This document shows positions 45,405 to 53,917 of a stretch of 64,000 bases of DNA, one piece after another. The DNA comes from Streptomyces candidus. Its GTDB lineage: Bacteria > Actinomycetota > Actinomycetes > Streptomycetales > Streptomycetaceae. The translations under genes and the position numbers were made by a program. The DNA is taken from NCBI RefSeq assembly GCF_014207445.1, contig NZ_JACHEM010000002.1:310001-374000 (forward strand), in the 5' to 3' direction. The notes below the pieces were generated by a model. That model saw nothing but the letters and a program-made list of their open reading frames with translations, searched no databases and had not been told where the DNA came from. Every line of letters begins with the position of its first letter. Position 1 is the stretch's first letter.

Positions 45405-47054
45405 ATGAACGCGGAGCCACACACCCGGACGGACAGTCGGCAGGACATGCGGTACGAAGCCGTCAGCAGCCGTGACGCCCGCTTCGACGGGGTGTTCTTC
45501 TTCGCGGTGACGACCACCGGCATCTACTGCCGCCCGAGCTGTCCCGCGGTGACCCCGCAGCGCCGCAACATCCGCTTCTACCCCACGGCCGCCGCCGCCC
45601 AGAGCAACGGCTTCCGGGCCTGCCGCCGCTGCCGCCCGGACGCGGTGCCCGGCTCGGCGGAGTGGAACGTACGCGCCGACGCGGTGGGCCGGGCGATGCG
45701 GCTGATCGCCGACGGGGTGGTGGACCGCGAGGGCGTCCCCGGCCTCGCCGCCCGGCTCGGGTACAGCGCACGGCAGGTCCAGCGCCAGCTCACCGCCGAA
45801 CTGGGCGCGGGGCCCATCGCCCTGGCCCGCGCCCAGCGCGCCCACACCGCACGCCTCCTGCTCCAGACGACCGCGCTGCCCGTCACGGACGTCGCGTTCG
45901 CCGCCGGTTTCGCCAGCGTGCGCCAGTTCAACGACACCCTCCGCGAGACCTACGCACGGACCCCCACCGAACTGCGCACCGAGTCCGGCACGCGGCTCGC
46001 CCCGCCCGCCGCGGAACTGTCGGCCGGCATTCCGCTGCGGCTCGCCCACCGCGGCCCCTACGACGCCCGCGCGACCTTCGACCTCCTGGCCCGCGAGGCC
46101 GTCCCCCGCGTCGAAGAAGTACGGGGAGAGCCCGGCGCACGCACCTACCGCCGCACCCTGCGCCTCCCGCACGGCACCGGTCTCGTCGCCGTCCACGAGG
46201 CCGCCCACCCCGGCTGGCTGGCGGCCCGCCTCTCCCTCACCGACCTGCGCGACCTCACCACCGCCGTGCAGCGCCTGCGCCGCCTGTTCGACCTGGACGC
46301 CGACCCGTACGCCGTCGACGAGCGGCTCGGCGCGGACCAGCGGCTCGCCCGCCATGTCGAAGCCCGCCCGGGGCTGCGTTCCCCCGGCGCGGCCGACCCG
46401 GACGAGTGCGCCGTGCGGCTGCGGGTCGGCCGGGACCGCGCCGCCGAACTGGTCGAGACGTACGGCGACACCCTCCCGAACCCGTGCGGCGCCCTCGACC
46501 GACTCTTTCCCCGCCCGGACGCCCTTATCGGCGAGCCCGACGCGGGTCCGCTGGCCACCGCCCTCGCCTCCCGAGCCGTACGTCTCGACCCGGGCACCGA
46601 CCGGGAGGAGGCGGCGCGCGCCCTGGCCGCCGTCCCTGGCCTGGACGCCCGCACCGTCGCCCTGATCCGGATGCGGGCCCTCGGCGACCCGGACGTGTCC
46701 CTGCCGGGTGGCCCGGACGACGACCTGTGGCGGCCCTGGCGGTCGTACGCGACCGCCCACCTGTGCGGGCCCCTGGCCGCGGGCGGGGTCTCGGACCCGG
46801 GGGCACCGGGCTCGGTGCCCCCGGACGGTGGGAAGGCGGGCGCGGCCGGGACGTCGACCGCGCGGGTGCGGAGTGCGGCGCCCCTGGAAGGCGGTGTCCC
46901 GGGCGCGGCAGGGAGCCCGGCCGCGGGAAGCCGGGCTGCGGCGCCCCTGGTCGCAGAGGCCGCGAATGCGGCGCCCGCGGATCTGCGGGCACCGCACACC
47001 GCGCGCCCGGCGGCGGACCTGCTCAGCCCCCCGCCGCCCGCACGAGCGCGGTGA
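45405..47054 (+). CDS. Ada/AlkA-like DNA repair fusion, glycosylase domain degenerate
   Basis: 549 aa. Residues 15-85: Ada N-terminal zinc domain with the methyl acceptor Cys in TTGIYCRPSCPAVT and the CRRCRPDAVPG ligands. Residues 90-190: AraC-type HTH (AARLGYSARQVQRQLTAELG; FAAGFASVRQFNDTLRETYA). Then AlkA N-domain and a HhH glycosylase-like part (ALAAVPGLDARTVALIRMRALGD). The usual segment holding the catalytic Asp and following helices is shortened to DPDVSLPGGPDDDLWRPWRS, so base excision may be lost. A 110-residue Ala/Pro/Gly tail is unusual. CACACT lies 6 nt before the ATG. Its 3' end overlaps azlD by 32 bp. Confidence 0.85.
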   Translation: MNAEPHTRTDSRQDMRYEAVSSRDARFDGVFFFAVTTTGIYCRPSCPAVTPQRRNIRFYPTAAAAQSNGFRACRRCRPDAVPGSAEWNVRADAVGRAMRLIADGVVDREGVPGLAARLGYSARQVQRQLTAELGAGPIALARAQRAHTARLLLQTTALPVTDVAFAAGFASVRQFNDTLRETYARTPTELRTESGTRLAPPAAELSAGIPLRLAHRGPYDARATFDLLAREAVPRVEEVRGEPGARTYRRTLRLPHGTGLVAVHEAAHPGWLAARLSLTDLRDLTTAVQRLRRLFDLDADPYAVDERLGADQRLARHVEARPGLRSPGAADPDECAVRLRVGRDRAAELVETYGDTLPNPCGALDRLFPRPDALIGEPDAGPLATALASRAVRLDPGTDREEAARALAAVPGLDARTVALIRMRALGDPDVSLPGGPDDDLWRPWRSYATAHLCGPLAAGGVSDPGAPGSVPPDGGKAGAAGTSTARVRSAAPLEGGVPGAAGSPAAGSRAAAPLVAEAANAAPADLRAPHTARPAADLLSPPPPARAR

Positions 47055-47340
47055 CGAGTACGGCCCCCACCAGCGCCGCCAGGAGCGGCACGCGGCACAG
47101 CCGCAGGACGACGACAGCGCCGAGCCCCGCGATCACCGCCACGTCGAGGCCCGACCAGCCCGGTCCGGCGATCCCCACCACCACGAAGGCGGCCAGCAGA
47201 ACCGGCGCGAGCAGCGCGATCACCGTGCGCGCCCGCGCGGGAAGCTCGCGCCCGGCGAGCACGGCGGGGCCCGCCGCCTTGAAGGCGAAGCTGACCAGGG
47301 CGACCGCCGCGACGGCGGTCCACAGCGTCGTCGCGCTCAC
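47023..47340 (-). CDS. azlD: AzlD-type branched-chain amino-acid export subunit
   Basis: 105-aa protein with three or four membrane helices (LWTAVAAVALVSFAFKAAGP, VIALLAPVLLAAFVVVGIAG). It is the small partner of AzlC in branched-chain amino-acid or azaleucine export. GTG 47340 overlaps the azlC stop (GTGA). The 3' end is antisense to the end of the Ada/AlkA-like gene. Confidence 0.88.
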   Translation of the reverse strand: MSATTLWTAVAAVALVSFAFKAAGPAVLAGRELPARARTVIALLAPVLLAAFVVVGIAGPGWSGLDVAVIAGLGAVVVLRLCRVPLLAALVGAVLVTALVRAAGG

Positions 47341-48017
47341 GCCGTCGCCCCCTTCCCGCCGCGCAGCCCCAGCAGTGCGGCGGCCCCCGCGCCGATCAGG
47401 GCGAGACCGGTGGGCAGAAACGCGATGAGGCCGGCGGCGAGGACGGCGCCCAGCGCGGCGGGCAACCGGTTGGCGCGGTCCTTGCGCAGCTCGTCCAGGA
47501 GCAGGGCGACGAAGAGCGCCGGGGCGAGCACGTCCAGCCCGAGCGTGTGCTGGAGGGCGGAGTCCGGGGCGAGCACGACGCCCAGAGCAGTGCCCGCCAC
47601 CCAGGCGGGCCACTGCACGACCGTCGCTCCGAACATCAGCAGCCGGTCGAACCGGCCGCCGCCCAGGTGCGCGGCGGCCCACGACGCGTCGACCACCGCC
47701 TGGCCCTCGAAGGCCCGCCGCAACCGCCCCCCGCGCAGGTCGCCCGCGACGGCGACGCCCATCGGGAGAAAACGGCTGTTGATCATCGCCGCGGCGGCGA
47801 CCGCCGTGCCGAGGCCCCCGGTCGACAGGGACGCGACCAGTGCGAACTGGGCCGAGCCCGAGAACACCACGGCCGAGCAGACGATCGGCACGACAACGCC
47901 CCAGCCCTGGGCCTGTGTGACCGCGCCGAAGGAGACGGAGAGCAGGAAAGAGGCCGCCGCGAATCCGGCGCCTATGCGCAGACCGGCCCGGAACCGGTCG
48001 CGAGGGGAATCGCTCAT
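47337..48017 (-). CDS. azlC: AzlC-family amino-acid exporter
   Basis: 226-aa inner-membrane protein. The family signature SFGAVTQAQGWGVVVPIVCS, then FSGSAQFALVAS and INSRFLPMGVAVAG, is clear. Works with AzlD. TAGACT lies 6 nt before the ATG and there is no ribosome site, so it is probably leaderless. Divergent from a CGNR regulator 56 bp away. Confidence 0.9.
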   Translation of the reverse strand: MSDSPRDRFRAGLRIGAGFAAASFLLSVSFGAVTQAQGWGVVVPIVCSAVVFSGSAQFALVASLSTGGLGTAVAAAAMINSRFLPMGVAVAGDLRGGRLRRAFEGQAVVDASWAAAHLGGGRFDRLLMFGATVVQWPAWVAGTALGVVLAPDSALQHTLGLDVLAPALFVALLLDELRKDRANRLPAALGAVLAAGLIAFLPTGLALIGAGAAALLGLRGGKGATA

Positions 48018-48023
48018 CCCAGG

Positions 48024-48067
48024 AGTCTAACAAGCTAAACGCCGCGAGACCGTTAGAATGATATCGT
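48024..48067. promoter_or_regulatory. Divergent leaderless promoters azlC / CGNR gene
   Basis: TAGACT on - (48029-48024), 6 nt before azlC ATG 48017; TATCGT on + (48062-48067), 6 nt before ATG 48074. The gap between the start codons is 56 bp and relatively AT-rich. Confidence 0.55.
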
Positions 48068-48073
48068 ACCGAA

Positions 48074-48640
48074 ATGGCGCAACTTGCATCCATCGAGCCC
48101 GAGTTCCTAGCCGGGCACCCCGCTCTCGACTTCGTCAACACGGTCGCCTGGCGCACCGACGCGACGCGTCGCGCGGACCGCGTGTCGGGCCCGGGGCAGT
48201 GGCGGACCTGGGCGGCGCGGGCCGGTCTCGGTGCGCCCGGACGGTACGACCTGGACGGCCTGATCCGGCTCCGGACGGCGCTCGGTGAGATCCTGGACGC
48301 CCACACGGATCGCGCGGCGCTGCCGTCCGCGGCCTGGGAGGTGTTGCAGCGCATGGTTCTGACGGCGCATCAGCGTGCCTACGTACCCGCGCGGTTGCCC
48401 GTGCGGAGGGAACCGGCGGGGCTGACGGATGCTCTCGCGCTGCGGGCCGAGGAACTGCTGTCCGGCCCCTCGGTCGACCGGATCGGACGGTGCGAGGGGC
48501 CGGGCTGCGGCTGGTTCTTCCTGGACCGCACGCGTGGTGGCAGCCGTCGCTGGTGCAGCTCGGGCGACTGCGGCAACCGGGACCGTGCGCGACGCCACTA
48601 TGCGAAGGGGCAGGGGCGGGCCCACTCCTCGTCCGGGTAG
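48074..48640 (+). CDS. CGNR zinc-finger (ABATE-domain) regulator
   Basis: 188 aa. ABATE domain with the classical start FLAGHPALDFVNTVAWRTDA, and a canonical zinc finger CEGPGCGWFFLDRTRGGSRRWC ending CGNRDRARRHYAK (written here in parts; C-x4-C and C-x4-CGNR). Predicted stress-linked DNA-binding regulator, likely controlling divergent azlCD. TATCGT is 6 nt upstream of the ATG. Same architecture and divergent-transporter context as the gene at 42619. Confidence 0.9.
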   Translation: MAQLASIEPEFLAGHPALDFVNTVAWRTDATRRADRVSGPGQWRTWAARAGLGAPGRYDLDGLIRLRTALGEILDAHTDRAALPSAAWEVLQRMVLTAHQRAYVPARLPVRREPAGLTDALALRAEELLSGPSVDRIGRCEGPGCGWFFLDRTRGGSRRWCSSGDCGNRDRARRHYAKGQGRAHSSSG

Positions 48641-48820
48641 GGGTGGGTCACCACCGCCTTCCCGCCGTCGACGCAGCCCACCCGCTCGGGTGCCGTCGGG
48701 TGCCGTCCGTCCCGATCCGAAGTGACGCACATACGCGTCGAATCCGCCCTCGTGCGCGTGCTCGCCCCACGAAGTGCGCGCACTCCACGGCAGTTGACCT
48801 CCGTAGGGCGAGACGGCCGT

Positions 48821-48868
48821 CGGGAACCCGCTCTTGGGGGCGGGGCTTCCCGTCGGAGCGTCTTTTTT
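48821..48868 (+). terminator. Probable terminator of the CGNR gene
   Basis: CGGGAA (48821-48826) and TTCCCG (48847-48852) with inner CCCGC/GGCGGG pairing, followed by a six-T run (48863-48868). Confidence 0.5.
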
Positions 48869-48902
48869 CCTCCTGCCCCGTTTCCGAATCGTCTCAGCGG
48901 TG

Positions 48903-48908
48903 GACAAT
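48903..48908 (+). promoter_or_regulatory. -10 element of the PP2C-like gene
   Basis: GACAAT, then 6 nt and ATG 48915; no ribosome site. Confidence 0.4.
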
Positions 48909-48914
48909 AGGGGC

Positions 48915-51326
48915 ATGAGTCAGCAGGGGGAGCGGCGCACGCACGCCGAGGACGACTGGTGGGACCGGCTGTACGACGAGTCGGCCCCGGACACGGGGCC
49001 CACCCGCACACCCGACACGCTCGACGACCACTTCGACTCGACGCCGACGGCACCCGCGGACGCATCCCGCAACGCCCGGGAGACCCCGCACGTCGACGTC
49101 CCGCGCCCCCCGGCTCCGTGGGAGCCGCCGGAACCCGGACGCTCACCCCGCACTCTCGGCCCGGACCCCCGCGGCACGCGGCAGGAGGCGTCCGGGCCCA
49201 CCACACGGGAATGGGACGCCTGGCTTCCGACCCCCCGCCGGAAGGGAGCGGAAGCGGACCGCACGGCGGAACCGACCCAGGCCACCGCGCGAGACCAGGA
49301 CCCGCCCCCGGCACAGACGCAGGCCCCGGCCTCCGCGCAGATCCCGGGCCCCGGCCGCGACTTGGCGCCGGATCCGTCCCGTGACGCCGGCCCCCGCGAC
49401 GCACCGTCCCCCTCCCGCGACGCACGGGACCCAGCATCGGGACGGCCTCGGGCCCCAAGGGACGACGACGCGGCGCCCGACCGTACGGACGCGGAAGCCG
49501 ACCGAACGGAGGCGGCGCCTGACCGAACGGATGCTCTGTTCGACCGTACGGACGCGGTATCCCACCGTACGGAGGGGACGCCCGACCGTACGACCCCCGC
49601 GCCCGACCGTACGGCGGAATGGACCGCACCCTGCGCGCCCGCGGCACCCTCCGCGCCCGTAACCCCCCGGCCGTCCCGAGCGCCACACATCCCCCCGCTG
49701 CCCCCGACGGCCCCGGACGCCCCGCCCGCCTCGGATACGGGATCGGCCCCCGACATCGGCTTTTCGACGCCGTCCGGACGCTCGGAGCCCGACGTCTCCT
49801 CGTCGGCCACGTGGGGGCCGCCGCCGTCGCCCCCGGGACCGCCCGGTGCTCCCGGTTCGCCAGCGGCGGGCGGGGGCCGTCGTGCCGGCCGCCTCTGGGA
49901 CGAACCGACCGAAGGCCGGGGGCGGGCCCCGTTGCCGGAACCGCGCACGAACGCGCCTGTCCCCGACCCCGGTACAGCGGGGACCGACGACGACCCGCGC
50001 ACGACGGCGGCCGAGAAGGCCGAACCCCCGGTCCCGCAAACGGCCTCCGGCCCCGCCACCCGGCCCCCGGCCGCGCCCCCTCCCGCAACGGCACCTCCTG
50101 CCGGGCCCTTCTCCGGCTCGGCGCCCCCTGCCGGGCCACCCCCGCCCCCGGCTCCCGCCGCCCCCGATCCCCGCACCAGCCCCGTGCCGGAGGGCCGTTC
50201 GCTGCGCGACCTGCCGCCGCTCCCCACGTCCTACCCGGCCTGGGAGCCGCCGGGAGAGCCCTCCGAGCCGCCCGCCACGAGGGCGGCCGGCCGCCCCACC
50301 ACCCCCGACCGCCCCTCCGTCACCCACATCGGCGACGGCCCGCCCACCTACGAGGCCGAGCCGACCGCCCTTCCCGTCGCCGACCCGCAGGACCTGGGCA
50401 GCCTCGTCGCGGACACCGTGCTCGACGGCGCGCAGTACGGCACGTACACCCTGCGGGCCGCTTCCGTGCGCGGGGACTCGGCCCGCTACCGCGGCGAACT
50501 CCGGCGCGACGCACTGCTCACCGCCCGGTTCGGCAACGGTCCCGGCGCCCTTGTCCTGGTAGCGGTCGCGAGCGGTGCGCGGGCCGCCGAGGGCGCGCAC
50601 CTCGCGGCCGCAGACGCCTGCCGCTGGATCGCCGGGTCGGTCGGCCGCAGCCAGGCGCGACTGGCCGAGGACATAAGGGCGGGGCGGCGCGGTGACCTCA
50701 AGTCCGGTCTGCACCGCCTCACCGACCGGACCTTCGGCAAGCTCCGCGCGCGTGCCGCGGAACTCGGTCTGGAGCCGGAGGAACACACCGCCGATCTGCG
50801 CTGCCTGCTCCTCCCCGCCGACCCGGACTGCCGCACCAGGGTCTTCTTCGGCGTCGGCGGAGGAGGCCTGCTGCGGCTGCGCGACGGCCGGTGGCAGGAC
50901 ATAGAGCCCCCGGAGCCGCGCCCCGATGCGCTCGTCGGCGCACCGGTGGTCGGTTTCGGTTCCGCACCGGCTCCGGCGCCGGTCGACGAGACGCCGCTGC
51001 ACGGCACTCCCGAGGTGACCGGGCAGGGCGACCGGCTCACCATGGACCTGGGGATCACCACGCCCCCCGGCCCGCACGTGGACACCGTCCCGCCGACCTC
51101 CCCCTTCCGGTTCCGGGCGTCGGTGGCCCGGTCGGGTGACACGCTCCTGCTGTGCAGCGCAGGCCTCGCGGAGCCCCTGCGCGGCGAGAACGCGTTCGCC
51201 GACGAGCTGGCCGAACGCTGGGCCCGGAAGGACCCACCCGGCCTCGCCGCCTACCTCGCGGACGTGACCCTGCGCGTCAAGGGGTACGCCGACGACCGCA
51301 CAGCGGTGGCCGCCTGGGAGGCATGA
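48915..51326 (+). CDS. PP2C-like protein with long disordered N terminus
   Basis: 803 aa. Residues 1-490 are Pro/Ala/Asp/Arg-rich with no fold, including seven heptapeptide repeats. Residues about 495-800 are a PP2C-type (PP2C_2) domain: TLRAASVRGDSARYRGELRR, DALLTARFGNGPGALVLVAV, TRVFFGVGGGGLLRLRDG and DTLLLCSAGLAEPLRG. Where active PP2Cs have the metal-binding D-G-x-G, this protein has VASGARAAEG, so it may be a pseudophosphatase. Related actinobacterial proteins sit with FHA/Ser-Thr kinase signalling; none is adjacent. Start at ATG 48915 with GACAAT 6 nt upstream. Confidence 0.82.
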   Translation: MSQQGERRTHAEDDWWDRLYDESAPDTGPTRTPDTLDDHFDSTPTAPADASRNARETPHVDVPRPPAPWEPPEPGRSPRTLGPDPRGTRQEASGPTTREWDAWLPTPRRKGAEADRTAEPTQATARDQDPPPAQTQAPASAQIPGPGRDLAPDPSRDAGPRDAPSPSRDARDPASGRPRAPRDDDAAPDRTDAEADRTEAAPDRTDALFDRTDAVSHRTEGTPDRTTPAPDRTAEWTAPCAPAAPSAPVTPRPSRAPHIPPLPPTAPDAPPASDTGSAPDIGFSTPSGRSEPDVSSSATWGPPPSPPGPPGAPGSPAAGGGRRAGRLWDEPTEGRGRAPLPEPRTNAPVPDPGTAGTDDDPRTTAAEKAEPPVPQTASGPATRPPAAPPPATAPPAGPFSGSAPPAGPPPPPAPAAPDPRTSPVPEGRSLRDLPPLPTSYPAWEPPGEPSEPPATRAAGRPTTPDRPSVTHIGDGPPTYEAEPTALPVADPQDLGSLVADTVLDGAQYGTYTLRAASVRGDSARYRGELRRDALLTARFGNGPGALVLVAVASGARAAEGAHLAAADACRWIAGSVGRSQARLAEDIRAGRRGDLKSGLHRLTDRTFGKLRARAAELGLEPEEHTADLRCLLLPADPDCRTRVFFGVGGGGLLRLRDGRWQDIEPPEPRPDALVGAPVVGFGSAPAPAPVDETPLHGTPEVTGQGDRLTMDLGITTPPGPHVDTVPPTSPFRFRASVARSGDTLLLCSAGLAEPLRGENAFADELAERWARKDPPGLAAYLADVTLRVKGYADDRTAVAAWEA
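49479..49625 (+). repeat. Seven 21-bp in-frame repeats
   Basis: Seven tandem heptapeptides of the type DRT-x4 (DRTDAEA, DRTEAAP, DRTDALF, DRTDAVS, HRTEGTP, DRTTPAP, DRTAEWT), each encoded by 21 nt starting with a GACCGTACGG-like core. Located in the disordered part of the PP2C-like protein; a likely site of copy-number variation. Confidence 0.85.
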
Positions 51327-51399
51327 GCGCATCTTTCGTGGGTTGATGGGCAGGAGCGAGAAGATTGTCCTATTTACCTACGGAGAGGTGCGCCGCGTC

Positions 51400-53142
51400 A
51401 TGGCGAAGCAGAAGGTGGCCGAGCAGTTCGTCGACATCCTGGTGCAGGCGGGCGTCCAGCGCATGTACGGAGTCGTCGGCGACAGTCTCAACCCGGTCGT
51501 GGACGCCATCCGCCGCAACGACGCCATCGACTGGGTGCACGTGCGGCACGAGGAGACCGCCGCCTTCGCGGCAGGCGCCGAGGCCCAGATCACCGGAAAG
51601 CTCGCCGCCTGCGCCGGTTCCTGCGGACCCGGCAACCTGCATCTGATCAACGGCCTGTTCGACGCGCACCGCTCGATGGCCCCGGTGCTGGCGCTCGCCT
51701 CGCACATCCCCTCCAGCGAGATCGGCCTGAACTTCTTCCAGGCCACCCACCCCGACAAGCTCTTCGACGAGTGCAGCCACTACAACGAGCTGATCTCGAC
51801 CCCCAAGCAGATGCCCCGGGTCCTCCAGTCGGCCATCCAGCACGCGGTCGGCAGGGGCGGAGTCGGCGTGGTCTCGCTGCCCGGCGACGTCGCCGGCGAG
51901 CCCGTCGCCGAGGAGTCCCAGGAGCAGTCCCTCATCACCTCGCGGCCCGTCGTACGGCCCGGTGACGCCGACATCGCCGAGCTGACGGCGCTGATCGACG
52001 GCGCGCAGAAGATCACCCTGTTCTGCGGCAGCGGCACCGCGGGCGCGCACGCCGAGGTGATGGAGTTCGCCGAGCGGATCAAGGCCCCGGTGGGGCACGC
52101 ACTGCGCGGCAAGGAGTTCATCCAGTACGACAACCCGTACGACGTCGGCATGAGCGGGCTGCTCGGCTACGGCGCGGCGTACGAGGCCATGCACGAGTGC
52201 GACCTGCTGATCCTGCTCGGCACGGACTTCCCGTACAACGACTTCCTCCCCAAGGACGTGAAGATCGTCCAGGTGGACGTGCGCCCGGAGCACCTCGGAC
52301 GACGCTGCAAGCTGGACCTGGGTGTCTGCGGCGACGTCCGCGAGACGCTGCGCTGCCTGACCCCGCGGGTACGGGCCAGGAGCAACCGCAAGTTCCTCGA
52401 CAAAATGCTGAAGAAGCACGCCGACCAGCTGGAGGGCGTGGTCAAGGCGTACACCCGTAAGGTCGAGAAGCACACCCCGATCCACCCCGAGTACGTGGCG
52501 TCCGTCCTCGACGAACTCGCTGACGAAGACGCGGTGTTCACCGTCGACACCGGCATGTGCAACGTCTGGGCGGCCCGCTACCTCACCCCCAACGGACGCC
52601 GCCGTGTCATCGGCTCCTTCTCGCACGGCTCGATGGCCAACGCCCTCCCGCAGGCCATCGGTGCCCAGTTCGTCGACCGGAACCGGCAGGTCGTCTCCAT
52701 GTCCGGCGACGGCGGCTTCTCCATGCTGATGGGCGACTTCCTCACCCTCGTGCAGTACGACCTGCCGGTGAAGGTCGTCCTGTTCAACAACTCCTCGCTC
52801 GGCATGGTGGAGCTGGAGATGTTGGTCGACGGGCTGCCCTCGTACGGCACCACCAACCACAACCCTGACTTCTCGGCGGTGGCCCGCGCCTGCGGTGCCT
52901 ACGGGGCGCGCGTGGAGAAGCCCAAGGAGCTGAAGGGCGCCCTGAAGGATGCCTTCCGGCACAAGGGCCCCGCTCTCGTCGAGGTCGTCACCGACCCCAA
53001 CGCGCTGTCCATCCCGCCGCACATCAAGGCCGCTCAGGTGAAGGGCTTCGCCCTGTCCGCGGGGAAGGTGGTGCTGGACGGCGGCGTGGGACGGATGCTT
53101 CAGATGGCTCGTTCCAACCTGCGCAACGTCCCCCGCCCGTAA
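51400..53142 (+). CDS. poxB: Pyruvate dehydrogenase (quinone)
   Basis: 580-aa thiamine-diphosphate flavoenzyme that decarboxylates pyruvate to acetate and passes electrons to quinone; peripheral membrane. Catalytic Glu in HVRHEETAAFAAGAEAQ, GSCGPGNLHLINGLFDAHRS, FAD-domain LTLFCGSGTAGAHAE-like block, and ThDP motif SGDGGFSMLMGDFLTLVQYD ending NNSSLGMVELE. GGAGAGG lies about 10 nt before ATG 51400. An AT-rich TATTTACCTA upstream is a likely promoter. Monocistronic. Confidence 0.94.
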   Translation: MAKQKVAEQFVDILVQAGVQRMYGVVGDSLNPVVDAIRRNDAIDWVHVRHEETAAFAAGAEAQITGKLAACAGSCGPGNLHLINGLFDAHRSMAPVLALASHIPSSEIGLNFFQATHPDKLFDECSHYNELISTPKQMPRVLQSAIQHAVGRGGVGVVSLPGDVAGEPVAEESQEQSLITSRPVVRPGDADIAELTALIDGAQKITLFCGSGTAGAHAEVMEFAERIKAPVGHALRGKEFIQYDNPYDVGMSGLLGYGAAYEAMHECDLLILLGTDFPYNDFLPKDVKIVQVDVRPEHLGRRCKLDLGVCGDVRETLRCLTPRVRARSNRKFLDKMLKKHADQLEGVVKAYTRKVEKHTPIHPEYVASVLDELADEDAVFTVDTGMCNVWAARYLTPNGRRRVIGSFSHGSMANALPQAIGAQFVDRNRQVVSMSGDGGFSMLMGDFLTLVQYDLPVKVVLFNNSSLGMVELEMLVDGLPSYGTTNHNPDFSAVARACGAYGARVEKPKELKGALKDAFRHKGPALVEVVTDPNALSIPPHIKAAQVKGFALSAGKVVLDGGVGRMLQMARSNLRNVPRP

Positions 53143-53238
53143 GCCCGCGTACGCCCCCGCCCCCGCAATCGATACGCCGGGAACGGCAGCCGTGCATCGG
53201 ACGATGGGGCGAAACCCGGCACCCGGTACTCACTCAGC

Positions 53239-53273
53239 CCCCGCCGGACATGCGTGTCAGCTCCCCGGCGGGG
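53239..53273 (+). terminator. Stem-loop after poxB
   Basis: CCCCGCCGG (53239-53247) and CCGGCGGGG (53265-53273), perfect 9-bp arms, 17-nt loop containing ACA-TGCG-TGT. No T run. Confidence 0.6.
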
Positions 53274-53332
53274 CATGCATTCGGTGAGGGCGTTCGAGAC
53301 GAAAGGGTCGAACCGGGGTGTGGGTGGGGGTT

Positions 53333-53869
53333 ATGACGAGACAACATCCGGTCGGCGCCGGGCCGGTCGTACACGGGTGCTCGGCGGCGGGGGGCCCGGG
53401 GACGTCGAACGCGGACGCCCGTGCGCCCGCCGCCCAGATGGCGGACGAGGACGGCCGACGGTACGAGACGGCGGGGCTGCGCCGCAGGCTGGGTCACGCC
53501 GACCTGACGGCCGTGCCCGAAGTCCGGCACGCCCTGCGCGAGCTGCTGCGGTGCTGGGGCCGGCCCGGCCGTGCCGACATCGCGGAACTGCTCACCTGCG
53601 AACTGGTGACCAACGCCCTCATCCACACCGAGGGCGATGCGGAGGTGACGGCCGCACTGGCCGCCGCGAGGCTCCGCGTGGAGGTGCGTGACCGGCTGGA
53701 GCAGCTCCCCGAACCGCTGCTCGCGGACGCGGAACCCGACGGCAGCACGCATGGCCGGGGACTGTTCCTGGTACAGGCCCTCGCCGACGCCTGGGGCGTA
53801 CGGATGCAGGGCCACGGCGGTGGGAAGGTGGTGTGGTTCGAACTCGACGGGGATCCGACCGCTGAATGA
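53333..53869 (+). CDS. RsbW-like ATP-binding regulatory protein
   Basis: 178 aa with a HATPase_c_2 domain (about 60-170): LTCELVTNALIHTEGDAEVT (N-box), RVEVRDRLEQLPEP, GRGLFLVQALADAWG (G-box). Typical of the many streptomycete anti-sigma/serine kinase-like proteins. The N-terminal 50 residues are low-complexity. No sigma factor or anti-anti-sigma gene adjacent, so partner unknown. Confidence 0.85.
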   Translation: MTRQHPVGAGPVVHGCSAAGGPGTSNADARAPAAQMADEDGRRYETAGLRRRLGHADLTAVPEVRHALRELLRCWGRPGRADIAELLTCELVTNALIHTEGDAEVTAALAAARLRVEVRDRLEQLPEPLLADAEPDGSTHGRGLFLVQALADAWGVRMQGHGGGKVVWFELDGDPTAE

Positions 53870-53917
53870 TCCGGCCGAACCCCCGTCGCGTTCCTGCGGG
53901 CGGACCTGCCCGCCCGG

